From Stenotrophomonas sp. UBA2302 (lineage in GTDB: Bacteria; Pseudomonadota; Gammaproteobacteria; Xanthomonadales; Xanthomonadaceae), in NCBI GenBank assembly GCA_002345545.1, contig DDVW01000010.1, positions 32,730 to 38,098 on the forward strand: DNA of 5,369 nt, written 5' to 3'. A program made the position numbers and the translations under genes. How positions within the stretch are numbered: position 1 is the first letter of the stretch; each line of letters opens with the position of its first letter. This document shows positions 1-5,369 of the stretch, piece after piece. Below the pieces are notes generated by a model, which saw only the letters and a list, made by a program, of their open reading frames with translations, was not told the DNA's origin and did not search any database.

Positions 1-123
1 GCGGTGATTTTCGCGCTGCTGATGGTCTCGCCGCAGACCCGCATGCAGTTCCTGTCGATGGCCGCTTTCACCGCGTTCATCGCGCTGTGCAGCGCTCTGG
101 CGCGGCACGCCCGCAGCCGCTGA
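1..123 (+). CDS. C-terminal end of a membrane protein (partial)
   Basis: An open frame enters from the left edge in frame 1 and ends at a TGA at 121-123, giving 40 residues. Most of it (about residues 1-32) is hydrophobic, including AVIFALLMV and a second stretch with FTAFIALCSAL, and it finishes with a basic tail (ARHARSR). This is consistent with one or two terminal transmembrane helices followed by a short positively charged cytoplasmic tail. Codon use is strongly G/C-ending, as expected for a real gene here. No family motif is visible in so short a piece, so I do not assign a function. No clear terminator follows the stop: only a 4-bp CCGG/CCGG pairing is seen near 131-148. Confidence 0.65.
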   Translation, partial: AVIFALLMVSPQTRMQFLSMAAFTAFIALCSALARHARSR

Positions 124-216
124 GCATGCCGGATCGGGCTGTTTGCCGGACTACGACCATGACGGGCTTGTTTTAACGCGAAACTAACGGCAGGCTGCGC
201 CCATTCGAGGCCCGCC

Positions 217-546
217 ATGCCCATTCCAGAGCCCCACACCACCACCGCCATCGCCAACCCCACCGCTTTCGCGCAGCCGCTCCTGCGCGGGCCCGGGCGA
301 CGTGTGGCGGGTCGCCGCCCGTGGGCCGCCGATGCGGCCGGATCGGGCAGGCCGGTGTTCAAGCACACGCCCGCGCCGCCGCTATCCCTGCCGGCGGCAC
401 CGGCCGCGGCGCTGGCCGCAAAAATCACCTTCAATGCACCTGCTCCGGGCTATCAACGCGACTGTCTGGAATGCACGGGCCCGACAGCCTCCGCCGGCAC
501 CGGACCGACCTTTCATCTCCCCCATCGCATTACCGCACTGACATGA
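217..546 (+). CDS. Doubtful 109-residue Pro/Ala-rich reading frame
   Basis: I am not convinced this is a gene. In favour: the ATG has a well-placed Shine-Dalgarno-like GAGG at 207-210 with a 6-base spacer; the first 68 codons are about 84% G/C at the third position; and its TGA overlaps the ATG of the next gene as ATGA (543-546), a classic translational-coupling arrangement. Against: the product is low-complexity (Pro, Ala, Thr, Arg), has no recognisable domain, signal peptide or membrane segment, and the last 41 codons fall to about 59% G/C at the third position, which looks non-coding. It may instead be the untranslated leader of the 543-806 gene, or a degraded gene. It fills most of the 419-base gap between the two firmer genes; that gap otherwise holds only a 7-bp inverted repeat (375-381 with 392-398). 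Confidence 0.25.
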   Translation: MPIPEPHTTTAIANPTAFAQPLLRGPGRRVAGRRPWAADAAGSGRPVFKHTPAPPLSLPAAPAAALAAKITFNAPAPGYQRDCLECTGPTASAGTGPTFHLPHRITALT

Positions 547-806
547 ACGACCTAGACGACCTCATCGAGCGCGCCATCGACCCTTCCTCCGTCAAGCCGG
601 AAGGCACGCTGACCAACCCGCCCTCGTTCGGCGTGTATGCCATCGAGGATGACAGCGACGGCAGCACCCATTACCGCTTCGGCAACCACCCGGTGCGCAT
701 GCACGAGCTGGAAGACAAGTTCGGTGCCGCCGAGCTGGAATACCTGTTCCTCAGCCGCGAGGATGCCGCCGCGATGACCGCGCTGCTGAACCGCCCCGAG
801 TCGTAA
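543..806 (+). CDS. Small acidic protein of unknown function (87 aa)
   Basis: The product starts MNDLDDLIERAID and ends LLNRPES. It is strongly acidic: I count 18 Asp/Glu against 7 Arg/Lys. There is no signal peptide, cysteine or membrane segment, so it is probably a soluble cytoplasmic protein. The middle (about residues 28-56) contains FGVYAIEDDSDG and YRFGNHPVRMHELE, which read like a short beta-hairpin followed by a helix. I do not recognise the family. The start is chosen because the sequence becomes protein-like exactly there; the same frame is open further upstream (from 321) but that part is Arg/Ala-rich and unlikely to be translated. There is no Shine-Dalgarno sequence before 543; the ATG overlaps the stop of the doubtful upstream frame, so initiation may be coupled or leaderless. 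The high third-position GC supports a real gene. Confidence 0.7.
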   Translation: MNDLDDLIERAIDPSSVKPEGTLTNPPSFGVYAIEDDSDGSTHYRFGNHPVRMHELEDKFGAAELEYLFLSREDAAAMTALLNRPES

Positions 807-881
807 GCAGCACCTCACCGGCGCGCAGGGTGCACGCGACGGGCCGCTGCCGGGGGGATTCGCAGTGGCGGGGAAAACCGG

Positions 882-945
882 CATTGCCTGCCGCCTGCCC
901 GGCAGGTACAAACGGCATGCCCGTCAGCGGCAATGACGATATTGC
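882..945 (+). other. Nested inverted repeats before the DUF1761 gene
   Basis: The 169-base gap at 807-975 holds three overlapping pairings. CATTGCC (882-888) can pair with GGCAATG (929-935). Inside that, CCTGCC (887-892) can pair with GGCAGG (901-906). Competing with the outer arm, GCAAT (930-934) can pair with ATTGC (941-945). None is followed by a T-run, so this is not an obvious intrinsic terminator. It may be part of the 5' leader of the downstream gene or a terminator of another kind. A weak -10-like GATATT lies at 938-943 without a matching -35 box, so no promoter is called. Confidence 0.3.
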
Positions 946-975
946 GGGATCATCCACGGACCACCGGGGAGTCGT

Positions 976-1356
976 ATGAATCTTTATGCCGTGCTGTTGG
1001 CCGCCGTATCCAGCTTCCTGCTGGGAGGCCTGTGGTATTCGCCGCTGCTGTTCGGCCGCGCATGGAACCGCGAGAACGGCGGTGAAGTACCGCAGGGGCA
1101 TCCGGGCAAGGTATTCGGCATCAGCTTCGTGTTCTCGCTGCTGGCCGCCCTGGCGTTCGCCTGGCTGCTCGGCCCGCAACCGGAACTGCGCAAGGCACTG
1201 CTGTGCGGTGGAGTGGCCGGCCTGGGCCTGGTCGCCACCAGCTTCGGCATCAACTACCAGTTCGCCCAGCGCAGCGGCAGACTGTGGGCGATCGACGGCG
1301 GCTACCACAGCGTGCAGTTCGTGCTGTTCGGCCTGATCCTCGGGCTCTGGCACTGA
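976..1356 (+). CDS. DUF1761 family membrane protein
   Basis: This is a 126-residue integral membrane protein with four predicted transmembrane helices at about residues 3-23, 46-66, 72-92 and 107-125. The sequence GGLWYSPLLFGRAWNRENG at the end of helix 1 is the hallmark of the DUF1761 family (small inner-membrane proteins of unknown biochemical role), and the length is typical of the family. The ATG is preceded by GGGGAG at 966-971 with a 4-base spacer, which fixes the start. The LprI-like gene begins 28 bases after its stop on the same strand with its own ribosome-binding site, so the two are probably co-transcribed. The family assignment rests on pattern recognition; the function is unknown. 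Confidence 0.85.
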   Translation: MNLYAVLLAAVSSFLLGGLWYSPLLFGRAWNRENGGEVPQGHPGKVFGISFVFSLLAALAFAWLLGPQPELRKALLCGGVAGLGLVATSFGINYQFAQRSGRLWAIDGGYHSVQFVLFGLILGLWH

Positions 1357-1384
1357 GCCTGTCATCCACCACCGGGAGCAAGCG

Positions 1385-1837
1385 ATGCCCCCCCACCGCC
1401 GTACACGCTGGATGATCTCCGGCCTGATCGCCACCCTGGCAGGAACCGTGGCGGCGGCACCACCTCCGCCCACGCCGCAGCAGCGTTACGAACGGCAGCT
1501 GCAGGCCTGCCTGCGCAATCCGCAATACCGGGTTGGCGGCGCGGCCACCGGCGAGTGTCTGGAAGCGGCCACCGCCACGCTCGACGCGGATATCGAGCGG
1601 CGCCTGCAGGCATTGGCGGCGCCGCGCTGTACCGGGGTGGGTGCGGGACTGGCGCAGGCACAACAGCATTGGCAGCAGTACCGGCAGATCCAGTGCGCGG
1701 CCTACCAGACGATGTTCGACAACACCGCCATGTACCTCAATGGCACGGCCTGCCAGTTGCGGGTGACGCTGGAGCGGCAACACGAGCTGCAGCAGCTGGC
1801 CGCGCTGCAGCCTTCGCTGCATCCGCCCTGCGACTGA
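1385..1837 (+). CDS. Secreted LprI-like (DUF1311-type) protein
   Basis: The product has 150 residues. Residues 1-25 form a Sec signal peptide: a basic start (PPHRRTR), a hydrophobic core (ISGLIATLAGTV) and an AAA cleavage site, followed by a proline-rich linker (26-31). The mature part has six cysteines (42, 58, 82, 104, 123, 149), enough for three disulfides in the periplasm. AQQHWQQYRQIQC (92-104) and TACQLRVTLERQHEL (121-135) match the conserved W-x2-YR-x3-C and C-x3-T-x2-R pattern of the LprI N-terminal/DUF1311 family. Mycobacterial LprI inhibits lysozyme, but most proteobacterial members are uncharacterised, so inhibition here is only a possibility. GGGAG at 1374-1378 with a 6-base spacer supports the ATG at 1385 over the internal Met10, and only this start leaves the basic n-region. 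It follows the DUF1761 gene closely. Confidence 0.72.
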   Translation: MPPHRRTRWMISGLIATLAGTVAAAPPPPTPQQRYERQLQACLRNPQYRVGGAATGECLEAATATLDADIERRLQALAAPRCTGVGAGLAQAQQHWQQYRQIQCAAYQTMFDNTAMYLNGTACQLRVTLERQHELQQLAALQPSLHPPCD

Positions 1838-1847
1838 GCGCGCTCAG
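1834..1847. other. Palindrome joining two convergent stop codons
   Basis: CTGAGCG (1834-1840) and CGCTCAG (1841-1847) form a perfect 14-bp palindrome. The stop TGA of the LprI-like gene (1835-1837) and the stop of the opposing gene (TCA at 1844-1846 on the plus strand) occupy mirror positions in it. In RNA it could form a 5-bp stem with a CGCG loop in either direction. There is no T-run on either side, so it would be at best a weak bidirectional terminator; the symmetry may partly follow from two TGA codons lying 6 bases apart. Confidence 0.5.
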
Positions 1848-2278
1848 CCATCTGCGGCGGGACCGGCCAGATGGGCCGCCAGCCAGCGCTCGACGGTCAC
1901 CCGCGTGCCCAGCTTGGCCGGCACCTGTAGCGGTATCGCCCGCGCGAAGGCGTCGGCGTCGCGGATGAAGGCCTGATTGGCCACCCGCTGCGCCTGCTGC
2001 ACCGTCGACTGCTGCCGGCGCAGCTGCACGATCTGCAGCGACGGCCGGCCCGGCGGGGTGAACTTCTGGTAACGGCGCAACTCATCGGCGACCAGCGTGA
2101 CATCGGCCTGCCGCTGCGCCAGCGTCTGCCCGGCACGCAGCAGCTGTTCCAGTGCCAGCCCGCGCGGGTTCAGGTCACCGTCCGCGTCGAACAGTGCCAG
2201 TGGTGCCAGCGCCGGATCGCGCTGCTGCAGACGCTGCAGGTGCAGCGTCCAGGGAAAGGTCACGGTGAAGTCGGGCAT
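1844..2278 (-). CDS. Protein of unknown function downstream of dinG
   Basis: The product has 144 residues and begins MPDFTVTFPWTLHLQRLQQ. It has no signal peptide, membrane segment or cysteine. Residues 30-37 (FDADGDLN) contain a DxDxD pattern that could bind a metal but is too short to call an EF-hand. Residues about 41-112 are rich in Gln, Arg, Ala and Leu and look helical, possibly coiled-coil. The C-terminal part (TRVTVERWLAAHLAGPAADG) is again helical. I do not recognise the family. The start is the first ATG giving a protein-like sequence; the frame stays open far upstream inside dinG but that is shadow. No good Shine-Dalgarno precedes it (the upstream bases are pyrimidine-rich), and a GTG 24 codons upstream is an alternative. 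It lies 77 bases after the dinG stop on the same strand, so it probably shares that transcript. Confidence 0.6.
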   Translation of the reverse strand: MPDFTVTFPWTLHLQRLQQRDPALAPLALFDADGDLNPRGLALEQLLRAGQTLAQRQADVTLVADELRRYQKFTPPGRPSLQIVQLRRQQSTVQQAQRVANQAFIRDADAFARAIPLQVPAKLGTRVTVERWLAAHLAGPAADG

Positions 2279-2315
2279 GCCGGTCGCAAGCGGGGGAAGG
2301 GCGGCGCACTGTACG

Positions 2316-2339
2316 GGCTGGCGCCGGCCGGCACCAGCC
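2316..2339 (-). terminator. Strong hairpin after dinG (no T-run)
   Basis: On the minus strand the arms GGCTGGTGCC and GGCGCCAGCC form a 10-bp stem with a GGCC tetraloop, starting 16 bases after the dinG stop. The only non-Watson-Crick pair is a G-U in the minus-strand RNA, which would be a C-A mismatch in a plus-strand RNA, so the structure favours the dinG transcript. No T-run follows, so it is not a canonical intrinsic terminator. It could act as a pause, partial terminator, mRNA 3'-end stabiliser or processing site between dinG and the following gene. Confidence 0.4.
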
Positions 2340-2355
2340 ACGCCTTGCGCAACGG

Positions 2356-4455
2356 TCAGCCGATCACCCGCTTGAACGGCGGCAGCGCATCGATGATGCG
2401 TTTGCCGTAGCGGCGGGTCAGCAGCCGCGAATCGAGGATGATCACCCGGCCGCTGTCCGTGGAGGTACGGATCAGCCGCCCGGCGAACTGGGTCAGCGTG
2501 CGCAGCGCGTGCGGAATGGCGATCAGGTTGAACGAGTTCAAGCCGCGGCTTTCGAACCACTCGCCCAGGGTCGAGGTCTGCGGATCGGTCGGCACCGCGA
2601 ACGGCACCTGGGTGATGACCACCGTGGTGCAGGCCTCGCCCGGCAGGTCCAGGCCTTCGCCAAACGAGTTCAGGCCGAACAGCACCGAACCCTCGCCCGC
2701 CGAGGTGCGCCGGATGTGCTCGTCGATCATCTTCTGCTTGGCACCCTCGCCCTGCACCAGCACCTTCTTGCGCAGCGTGGCCGGCATCAGCTCGGCCACC
2801 TTCTCCATCTTCCAGCGCGAGGTGAACAGCACCATGCTGCCCTTGTCCCAGTCCAGTTCCCCGGCCAGGTACTTGGCCACCTCCTTCGGGTGGCGCTCGC
2901 GGTCGTCCGGTGGCACCGGGAACTTCGGCACGATCAGCTCGGCCTGGTTGGGCAGGTCGAACGGCGAGGCCAGCGACACCATCTCCGCGTCCTCGGGAAT
3001 GCCGTTGTCGATGGCCAGCGACTGGAAATCGCCGCCGGCAGTGAGCGTGGCCGAGGTCATCAGCACCGAATCCACCTCCTCCCACAGCAGCTTGCGCAGC
3101 ACCATCGCCGCCGACACCGGCGAGCAGTGCAGGATGTAATCGCCATCACGCGACAGCGTCACCCAGCGCGCGATTGGCGGCTGGCCGTCCTTGTCCTCGC
3201 GGCGCCAGCCGGCCCACAGGTTGTACTGCTGCTCGATCATCTCCTGGGCCATGCCCAGGTTGCGCTGCAGGCGCTCGACGGCGGCGTCTTCCTGCTTGCC
3301 CTTGGCCACCAGTGAGGTGGCGGCCGTGGCCCAGTTGAGCAGCGTGCGGGTTTCGTCGGCCAGCACCTCGATCGGCTGCTTCCACGCTTCCGGCAGACGG
3401 CCGTTGGCGGCACGCCACATCGGCTCGCGCTCGTCCGGCTGCGGAATCCATACCTGGGCGATGTCATCGCGGAAGGCCTTGAGCAGCTTGCTGACCCGTG
3501 AGGCCACCTCGATGGCCTCGTTCGGCAGCAGGTTGCCGATCCTGTCCTTGTCCACCGCACGGTAGGCGCCGGCGATCAGGATCTGCAGGCGGCCGGTGCG
3601 CTTGGCCATGTCATCCAGCGGCAGGTTGGCCGCGCCCTGGTCGATGGCGACATTGCCGATGTGGTGGCCTTCATCGAGCACCAGCAGCATCTCGCCGGGC
3701 GGGGCGATCAGCGGCTGGCCGCTGTCACTGTCGCCCAGCGACAGCGCCGACAGCAGCAGCGCATGGTTGGTGACCACGATCTGCGCCTCGCGCACCTCAG
3801 CACGCGCGCGCAGCACCGGGCACTGCGCCGAGTACGCGCAGCGGCGCCCGGCGCAGGCCGAGGCCGGGGTGGTGATGCGCTGGCGCAACGTGGGGGTGAT
3901 GGCCTCCGGCGCGTTGTCCAGGTCGCCATTCCAGCGCCCGTCCAGGAAGGCCTTGGTCAGCTTCTCGGCGGTGTCCATCTCGATCGGCGCCAGCGGCCGG
4001 TCGTACAGCGGCACCTCGTCACCGAACATGCCTTCCTGCGCGCCCTCGCCCTGCGCCTCGGCGGCGTTGCGCGTGCACAGGTAGCGGGTACGGCCCTTGG
4101 CCAGCGCCACCGTGGCCTGCAGCCCGGTGTTCTTCAGGAAATTGGGGATATCGCGCTCGACCAGCTGCGACTGCAGCGCCACCGTACCGGTGCTGATGAC
4201 CAGTTTCTTCTTGCTGGCCAGCGCGATCGGCACGCCGGCGGTCAGGTAGCCCAGGCTCTTGCCGACGCCGGTCGGTGCCTCGACCACGCCGACGCCGCCG
4301 GTGGCCAGCGCGCGCGACACCACGCCGATCATCTGGCTCTGCGAACGGCGCGTGCTGAAACCGGGTGTGTTGGCCTGCAGCTTGGCGTAGGCGTCGCGGA
4401 TGCCGGTCTTCAGGTCCTCGGTCAAGGTCCGCGGTGCTTCCACTTTTTCCGTCAC
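2356..4455 (-). CDS. dinG: ATP-dependent DNA helicase DinG
   Basis: DinG is a 5'-to-3' superfamily 2 helicase of the XPD type. It unwinds D-loops, R-loops and forked DNA during repair and when replication meets transcription. The 699-residue length fits the family (E. coli about 716). Visible in order: Walker A EAPTGVGKS (59-67); four iron-sulfur cysteines at 127, 201, 206 and 212; the DEGH Walker B box (261-264); SATL (468-471); motif V around GLNSFGEGLDLPGEACT (594-610); and motif VI QFAGRLIRT (656-664). The cysteine spacing (74, 5 and 6) equals that known for E. coli DinG (Cys120, 194, 199, 205), so a [4Fe-4S] cluster is expected. There is no added exonuclease domain as in Firmicute DinG. 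The start is a GTG (4453-4455) with only a weak ribosome site; a GTG at codon 5 is the alternative. E. coli dinG is SOS-controlled, but no CTGT-N8-ACAG type LexA site is seen in the 75 bases upstream. Confidence 0.96.
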   Translation of the reverse strand: MTEKVEAPRTLTEDLKTGIRDAYAKLQANTPGFSTRRSQSQMIGVVSRALATGGVGVVEAPTGVGKSLGYLTAGVPIALASKKKLVISTGTVALQSQLVERDIPNFLKNTGLQATVALAKGRTRYLCTRNAAEAQGEGAQEGMFGDEVPLYDRPLAPIEMDTAEKLTKAFLDGRWNGDLDNAPEAITPTLRQRITTPASACAGRRCAYSAQCPVLRARAEVREAQIVVTNHALLLSALSLGDSDSGQPLIAPPGEMLLVLDEGHHIGNVAIDQGAANLPLDDMAKRTGRLQILIAGAYRAVDKDRIGNLLPNEAIEVASRVSKLLKAFRDDIAQVWIPQPDEREPMWRAANGRLPEAWKQPIEVLADETRTLLNWATAATSLVAKGKQEDAAVERLQRNLGMAQEMIEQQYNLWAGWRREDKDGQPPIARWVTLSRDGDYILHCSPVSAAMVLRKLLWEEVDSVLMTSATLTAGGDFQSLAIDNGIPEDAEMVSLASPFDLPNQAELIVPKFPVPPDDRERHPKEVAKYLAGELDWDKGSMVLFTSRWKMEKVAELMPATLRKKVLVQGEGAKQKMIDEHIRRTSAGEGSVLFGLNSFGEGLDLPGEACTTVVITQVPFAVPTDPQTSTLGEWFESRGLNSFNLIAIPHALRTLTQFAGRLIRTSTDSGRVIILDSRLLTRRYGKRIIDALPPFKRVIG

Positions 4456-4476
4456 GCCAATGTGCCGCCTGCTCCG

Positions 4477-4505
4477 ATAAAGGCGGCCATTTTCCCATAG
4501 CCGCC
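4477..4505 (-). terminator. Probable intrinsic terminator of the aroE unit
   Basis: On the minus strand GGCGGCTAT (4505-4497) pairs with ATGGCCGCC (4490-4482), a 9-bp stem including one T-G wobble, around a GGGAAA loop. It is followed at once by TTTAT (4481-4477). It starts 25 bases after the stop of the small membrane protein gene, as expected for the end of the aroE unit. The T-run is short, so termination may be partial and some transcripts could run on into dinG, whose GTG is 21 bases further on. Confidence 0.45.
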
Positions 4506-4530
4506 GGGTTTCACCGAATCGGCCGCCGGC

Positions 4531-4887
4531 TCAGCCGTTGCCGGCCGGCAACGGACGCCGCAGCGCCTGCACCAGCGCCCACGCCAGCAGGATGAAACCG
4601 GCCGCTTCCAGCAGTGACAGCGCGAAATGGGCGACGCCGAGCACCGTATTCAGGCCGCCGAGGCCGGCGAAATTGCCGCCGGCGATCAGCAGCAGCGGCA
4701 GTACGCTCAACAGCCCGCCGACCAGGGTTGTCACCAGCAACAGTCCCAGCGCCGCCAGCGCCGCCGTGCGCACCCGCCCGCGCGGCGTGTCCAGCAGCAT
4801 CACCAGGGCCACCCCCAGCGCGATCAGGATCGGCAGGCGGTAACCGAGGGAGAGCAGCAGGGTCGTCAACAGCTGCGTGCTTTCCAT
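4531..4887 (-). CDS. Small hydrophobic membrane protein behind aroE
   Basis: The product has 118 residues and begins MESTQLLTTLLLSLGYRLP. Hydrophobic stretches lie at about residues 7-32, 41-71 (long enough for one bent or two short helices) and 79-109, so three or four inner-membrane helices are expected. A basic loop (RGRVR, 36-40) follows helix 1, and the end is RRPLPAGNG. It has no cysteines or recognisable catalytic motif, and I do not know the family. The ATG is chosen because it lies 7 bases after the aroE stop and opens a hydrophobic protein; the same frame is open back into aroE, but that extension is the aroE sequence read out of frame. Only a weak ribosome site (GACGG) precedes it. 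The tight spacing implies co-transcription and possibly coupled translation with aroE, but not a shared function. Confidence 0.72.
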   Translation of the reverse strand: MESTQLLTTLLLSLGYRLPILIALGVALVMLLDTPRGRVRTAALAALGLLLVTTLVGGLLSVLPLLLIAGGNFAGLGGLNTVLGVAHFALSLLEAAGFILLAWALVQALRRPLPAGNG

Positions 4888-4894
4888 TGCGCCG

Positions 4895-5369
4895 TCAGTC
4901 CGCGGTGACCAGGACCGCGTCACGGCCACGCAGCTCGGCGTAGACCGCGTCGGTTTCCGGGCGCATGCCATGCCACTGCTGGAAGCTCTCGGCAGCCTGT
5001 TCGACCAGCATGCCCAGCCCGTCGAAATAGTTGCGGCAGCCGGCGGCACGCGCCCAGGCCAGGAACGGGATCGCCGCCTCGCCGTAGTTCAGGTCGACCG
5101 CGGTGGTCATGCTGTTGACCAGCGACAGCGGCAGGTTGAAAGCCGCGTCTTCGCCACGGGCGGCCGAGGTGGCATTGATGATCAGCTCGAAGTCGCCCAG
5201 GTCGCGCAATGCGTCCCAGTAGGCGGAGATCGCCCGGCCCGGCTCGTTCATCGCATCGGCCAGCGCGTCGGCACGTTCCGGCGAGCGGTTGACCACCACC
5301 AGCTCGAGGATGCCCGCGTCCAGCAGCGCCGGCGCCACCCCGCGGGCGGCACCGCCGGCGCCCAGCAGC
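4895..5369 (-). CDS. aroE: Shikimate dehydrogenase, C-terminal part (partial)
   Basis: AroE reduces 3-dehydroshikimate to shikimate with NADPH, the fourth step of the shikimate pathway to chorismate and the aromatic amino acids, in the cytoplasm. The window holds the last 157 codons; the N-terminal substrate-binding half lies beyond the right edge. Counting from the first complete codon: the glycine-rich NADP-binding loop GAGGAARG is at 3-10, the NRS motif that contacts the NADP phosphate at 27-29, NATSA at 65-69, D-x-NYG with PFLAWA at 92-106, and [19 protein letters not shown] at 116-134. All are in the usual order and spacing for AroE rather than for the quinate dehydrogenase YdiB, although YdiB cannot be fully excluded from this half. 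The visible part is intact and the protein ends [11 protein letters not shown]. The small membrane protein gene follows after 7 bases. Confidence 0.95.
   Translation of the reverse strand, partial: LLGAGGAARGVAPALLDAGILELVVVNRSPERADALADAMNEPGRAISAYWDALRDLGDFELIINATSAARGEDAAFNLPLSLVNSMTTAVDLNYGEAAIPFLAWARAAGCRNYFDGLGMLVEQAAESFQQWHGMRPETDAVYAELRGRDAVLVTAD

Noticed and set aside
161..200. Promoter at TTGTTTTAAC before the 217-546 frame
   Set aside because: TTGTTT resembles a -35 box, but no TA-rich -10 lies 16-18 bases downstream; the evidence is too weak to call.
401..425. GC hairpin followed by AAAAA as a terminator
   Set aside because: The stem GCGGC/GCCGC (406-419) is followed by A residues on the plus strand; on the minus strand the T residues precede the stem, so neither orientation gives an intrinsic terminator.
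751..1822. Minus-strand frames of 240 and 190 codons across the DUF1761 and LprI-like genes
   Set aside because: They oppose two genes with good ribosome sites and recognisable families, and their composition (Gln, Arg, Ala) is typical of antisense shadow.
2311..2340. SMAG-type Stenotrophomonas repeat
   Set aside because: The core resembles GC-rich REP stems, but the characteristic GTAG tetranucleotide at the stem base is absent, and copy number cannot be tested in one window.
2279..3085. Upstream extension of the 1844-2278 frame into dinG (to 413 codons)
   Set aside because: The extra part is an out-of-frame reading of dinG, Gly/Arg/Ala-rich and without domain content; the protein-like sequence begins at the ATG ending at 2278.
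2438..4500. Long plus-strand open frames (233, 268 and 279 codons) opposite dinG
   Set aside because: They lie antisense to a fully motif-supported DinG and are Arg/His/Ser-rich without domains. High third-position GC removes stop codons from the opposite strand, which explains them.
4888..5049. N-terminal extension of the small membrane protein into aroE
   Set aside because: The extension is an alternative-frame reading of the conserved AroE C-terminus; the ATG at 4887 right after the aroE stop is the natural start.

Overview
The window looks like ordinary chromosome from a GC-rich gammaproteobacterium. The dense gene packing, strong G/C preference at third codon positions and the style of the DinG and AroE proteins suggest the Xanthomonadaceae (Lysobacteraceae), most likely Stenotrophomonas or a close relative. 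This placement comes from sequence character alone; no database search was possible. I see no mobile element, CRISPR array, tRNA, rRNA or phage gene.

Layout. Bases 1-123 (+) are the 3' end of an unidentified membrane protein gene. Bases 124-542 hold no gene I am sure of, only a doubtful 109-codon reading frame (217-546) whose stop overlaps the next start. A small acidic protein gene follows (543-806, +). After a 169-base gap with several inverted repeats comes a two-gene plus-strand unit: a four-helix DUF1761 membrane protein (976-1356) and a secreted LprI-like protein (1385-1837). This unit meets the minus-strand genes tail to tail, with both stop codons inside one 14-bp perfect palindrome. 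Reading the minus strand from the right edge: the C-terminal part of aroE (shikimate dehydrogenase, running off the window), a small membrane protein 7 bases behind it (4531-4887), a probable intrinsic terminator, dinG (2356-4455, an iron-sulfur XPD-type DNA helicase), a strong hairpin, and a 144-residue protein of unknown function (1844-2278).

How the genes fit together. aroE and the small membrane protein look co-transcribed. dinG has a GTG start lying only about 22 bases after the terminator-like hairpin of that unit, so the short leader of dinG contains competing hairpins and a 12-codon reading frame that overlaps the dinG start. The gene after dinG is probably on the same transcript. DUF1761 and the LprI-like gene form a second envelope-related pair. 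I found no convincing new multi-gene system. The points worth a second look are the dinG leader, the hairpin behind dinG, the shared stop-codon palindrome, and the doubtful frame at 217-546.
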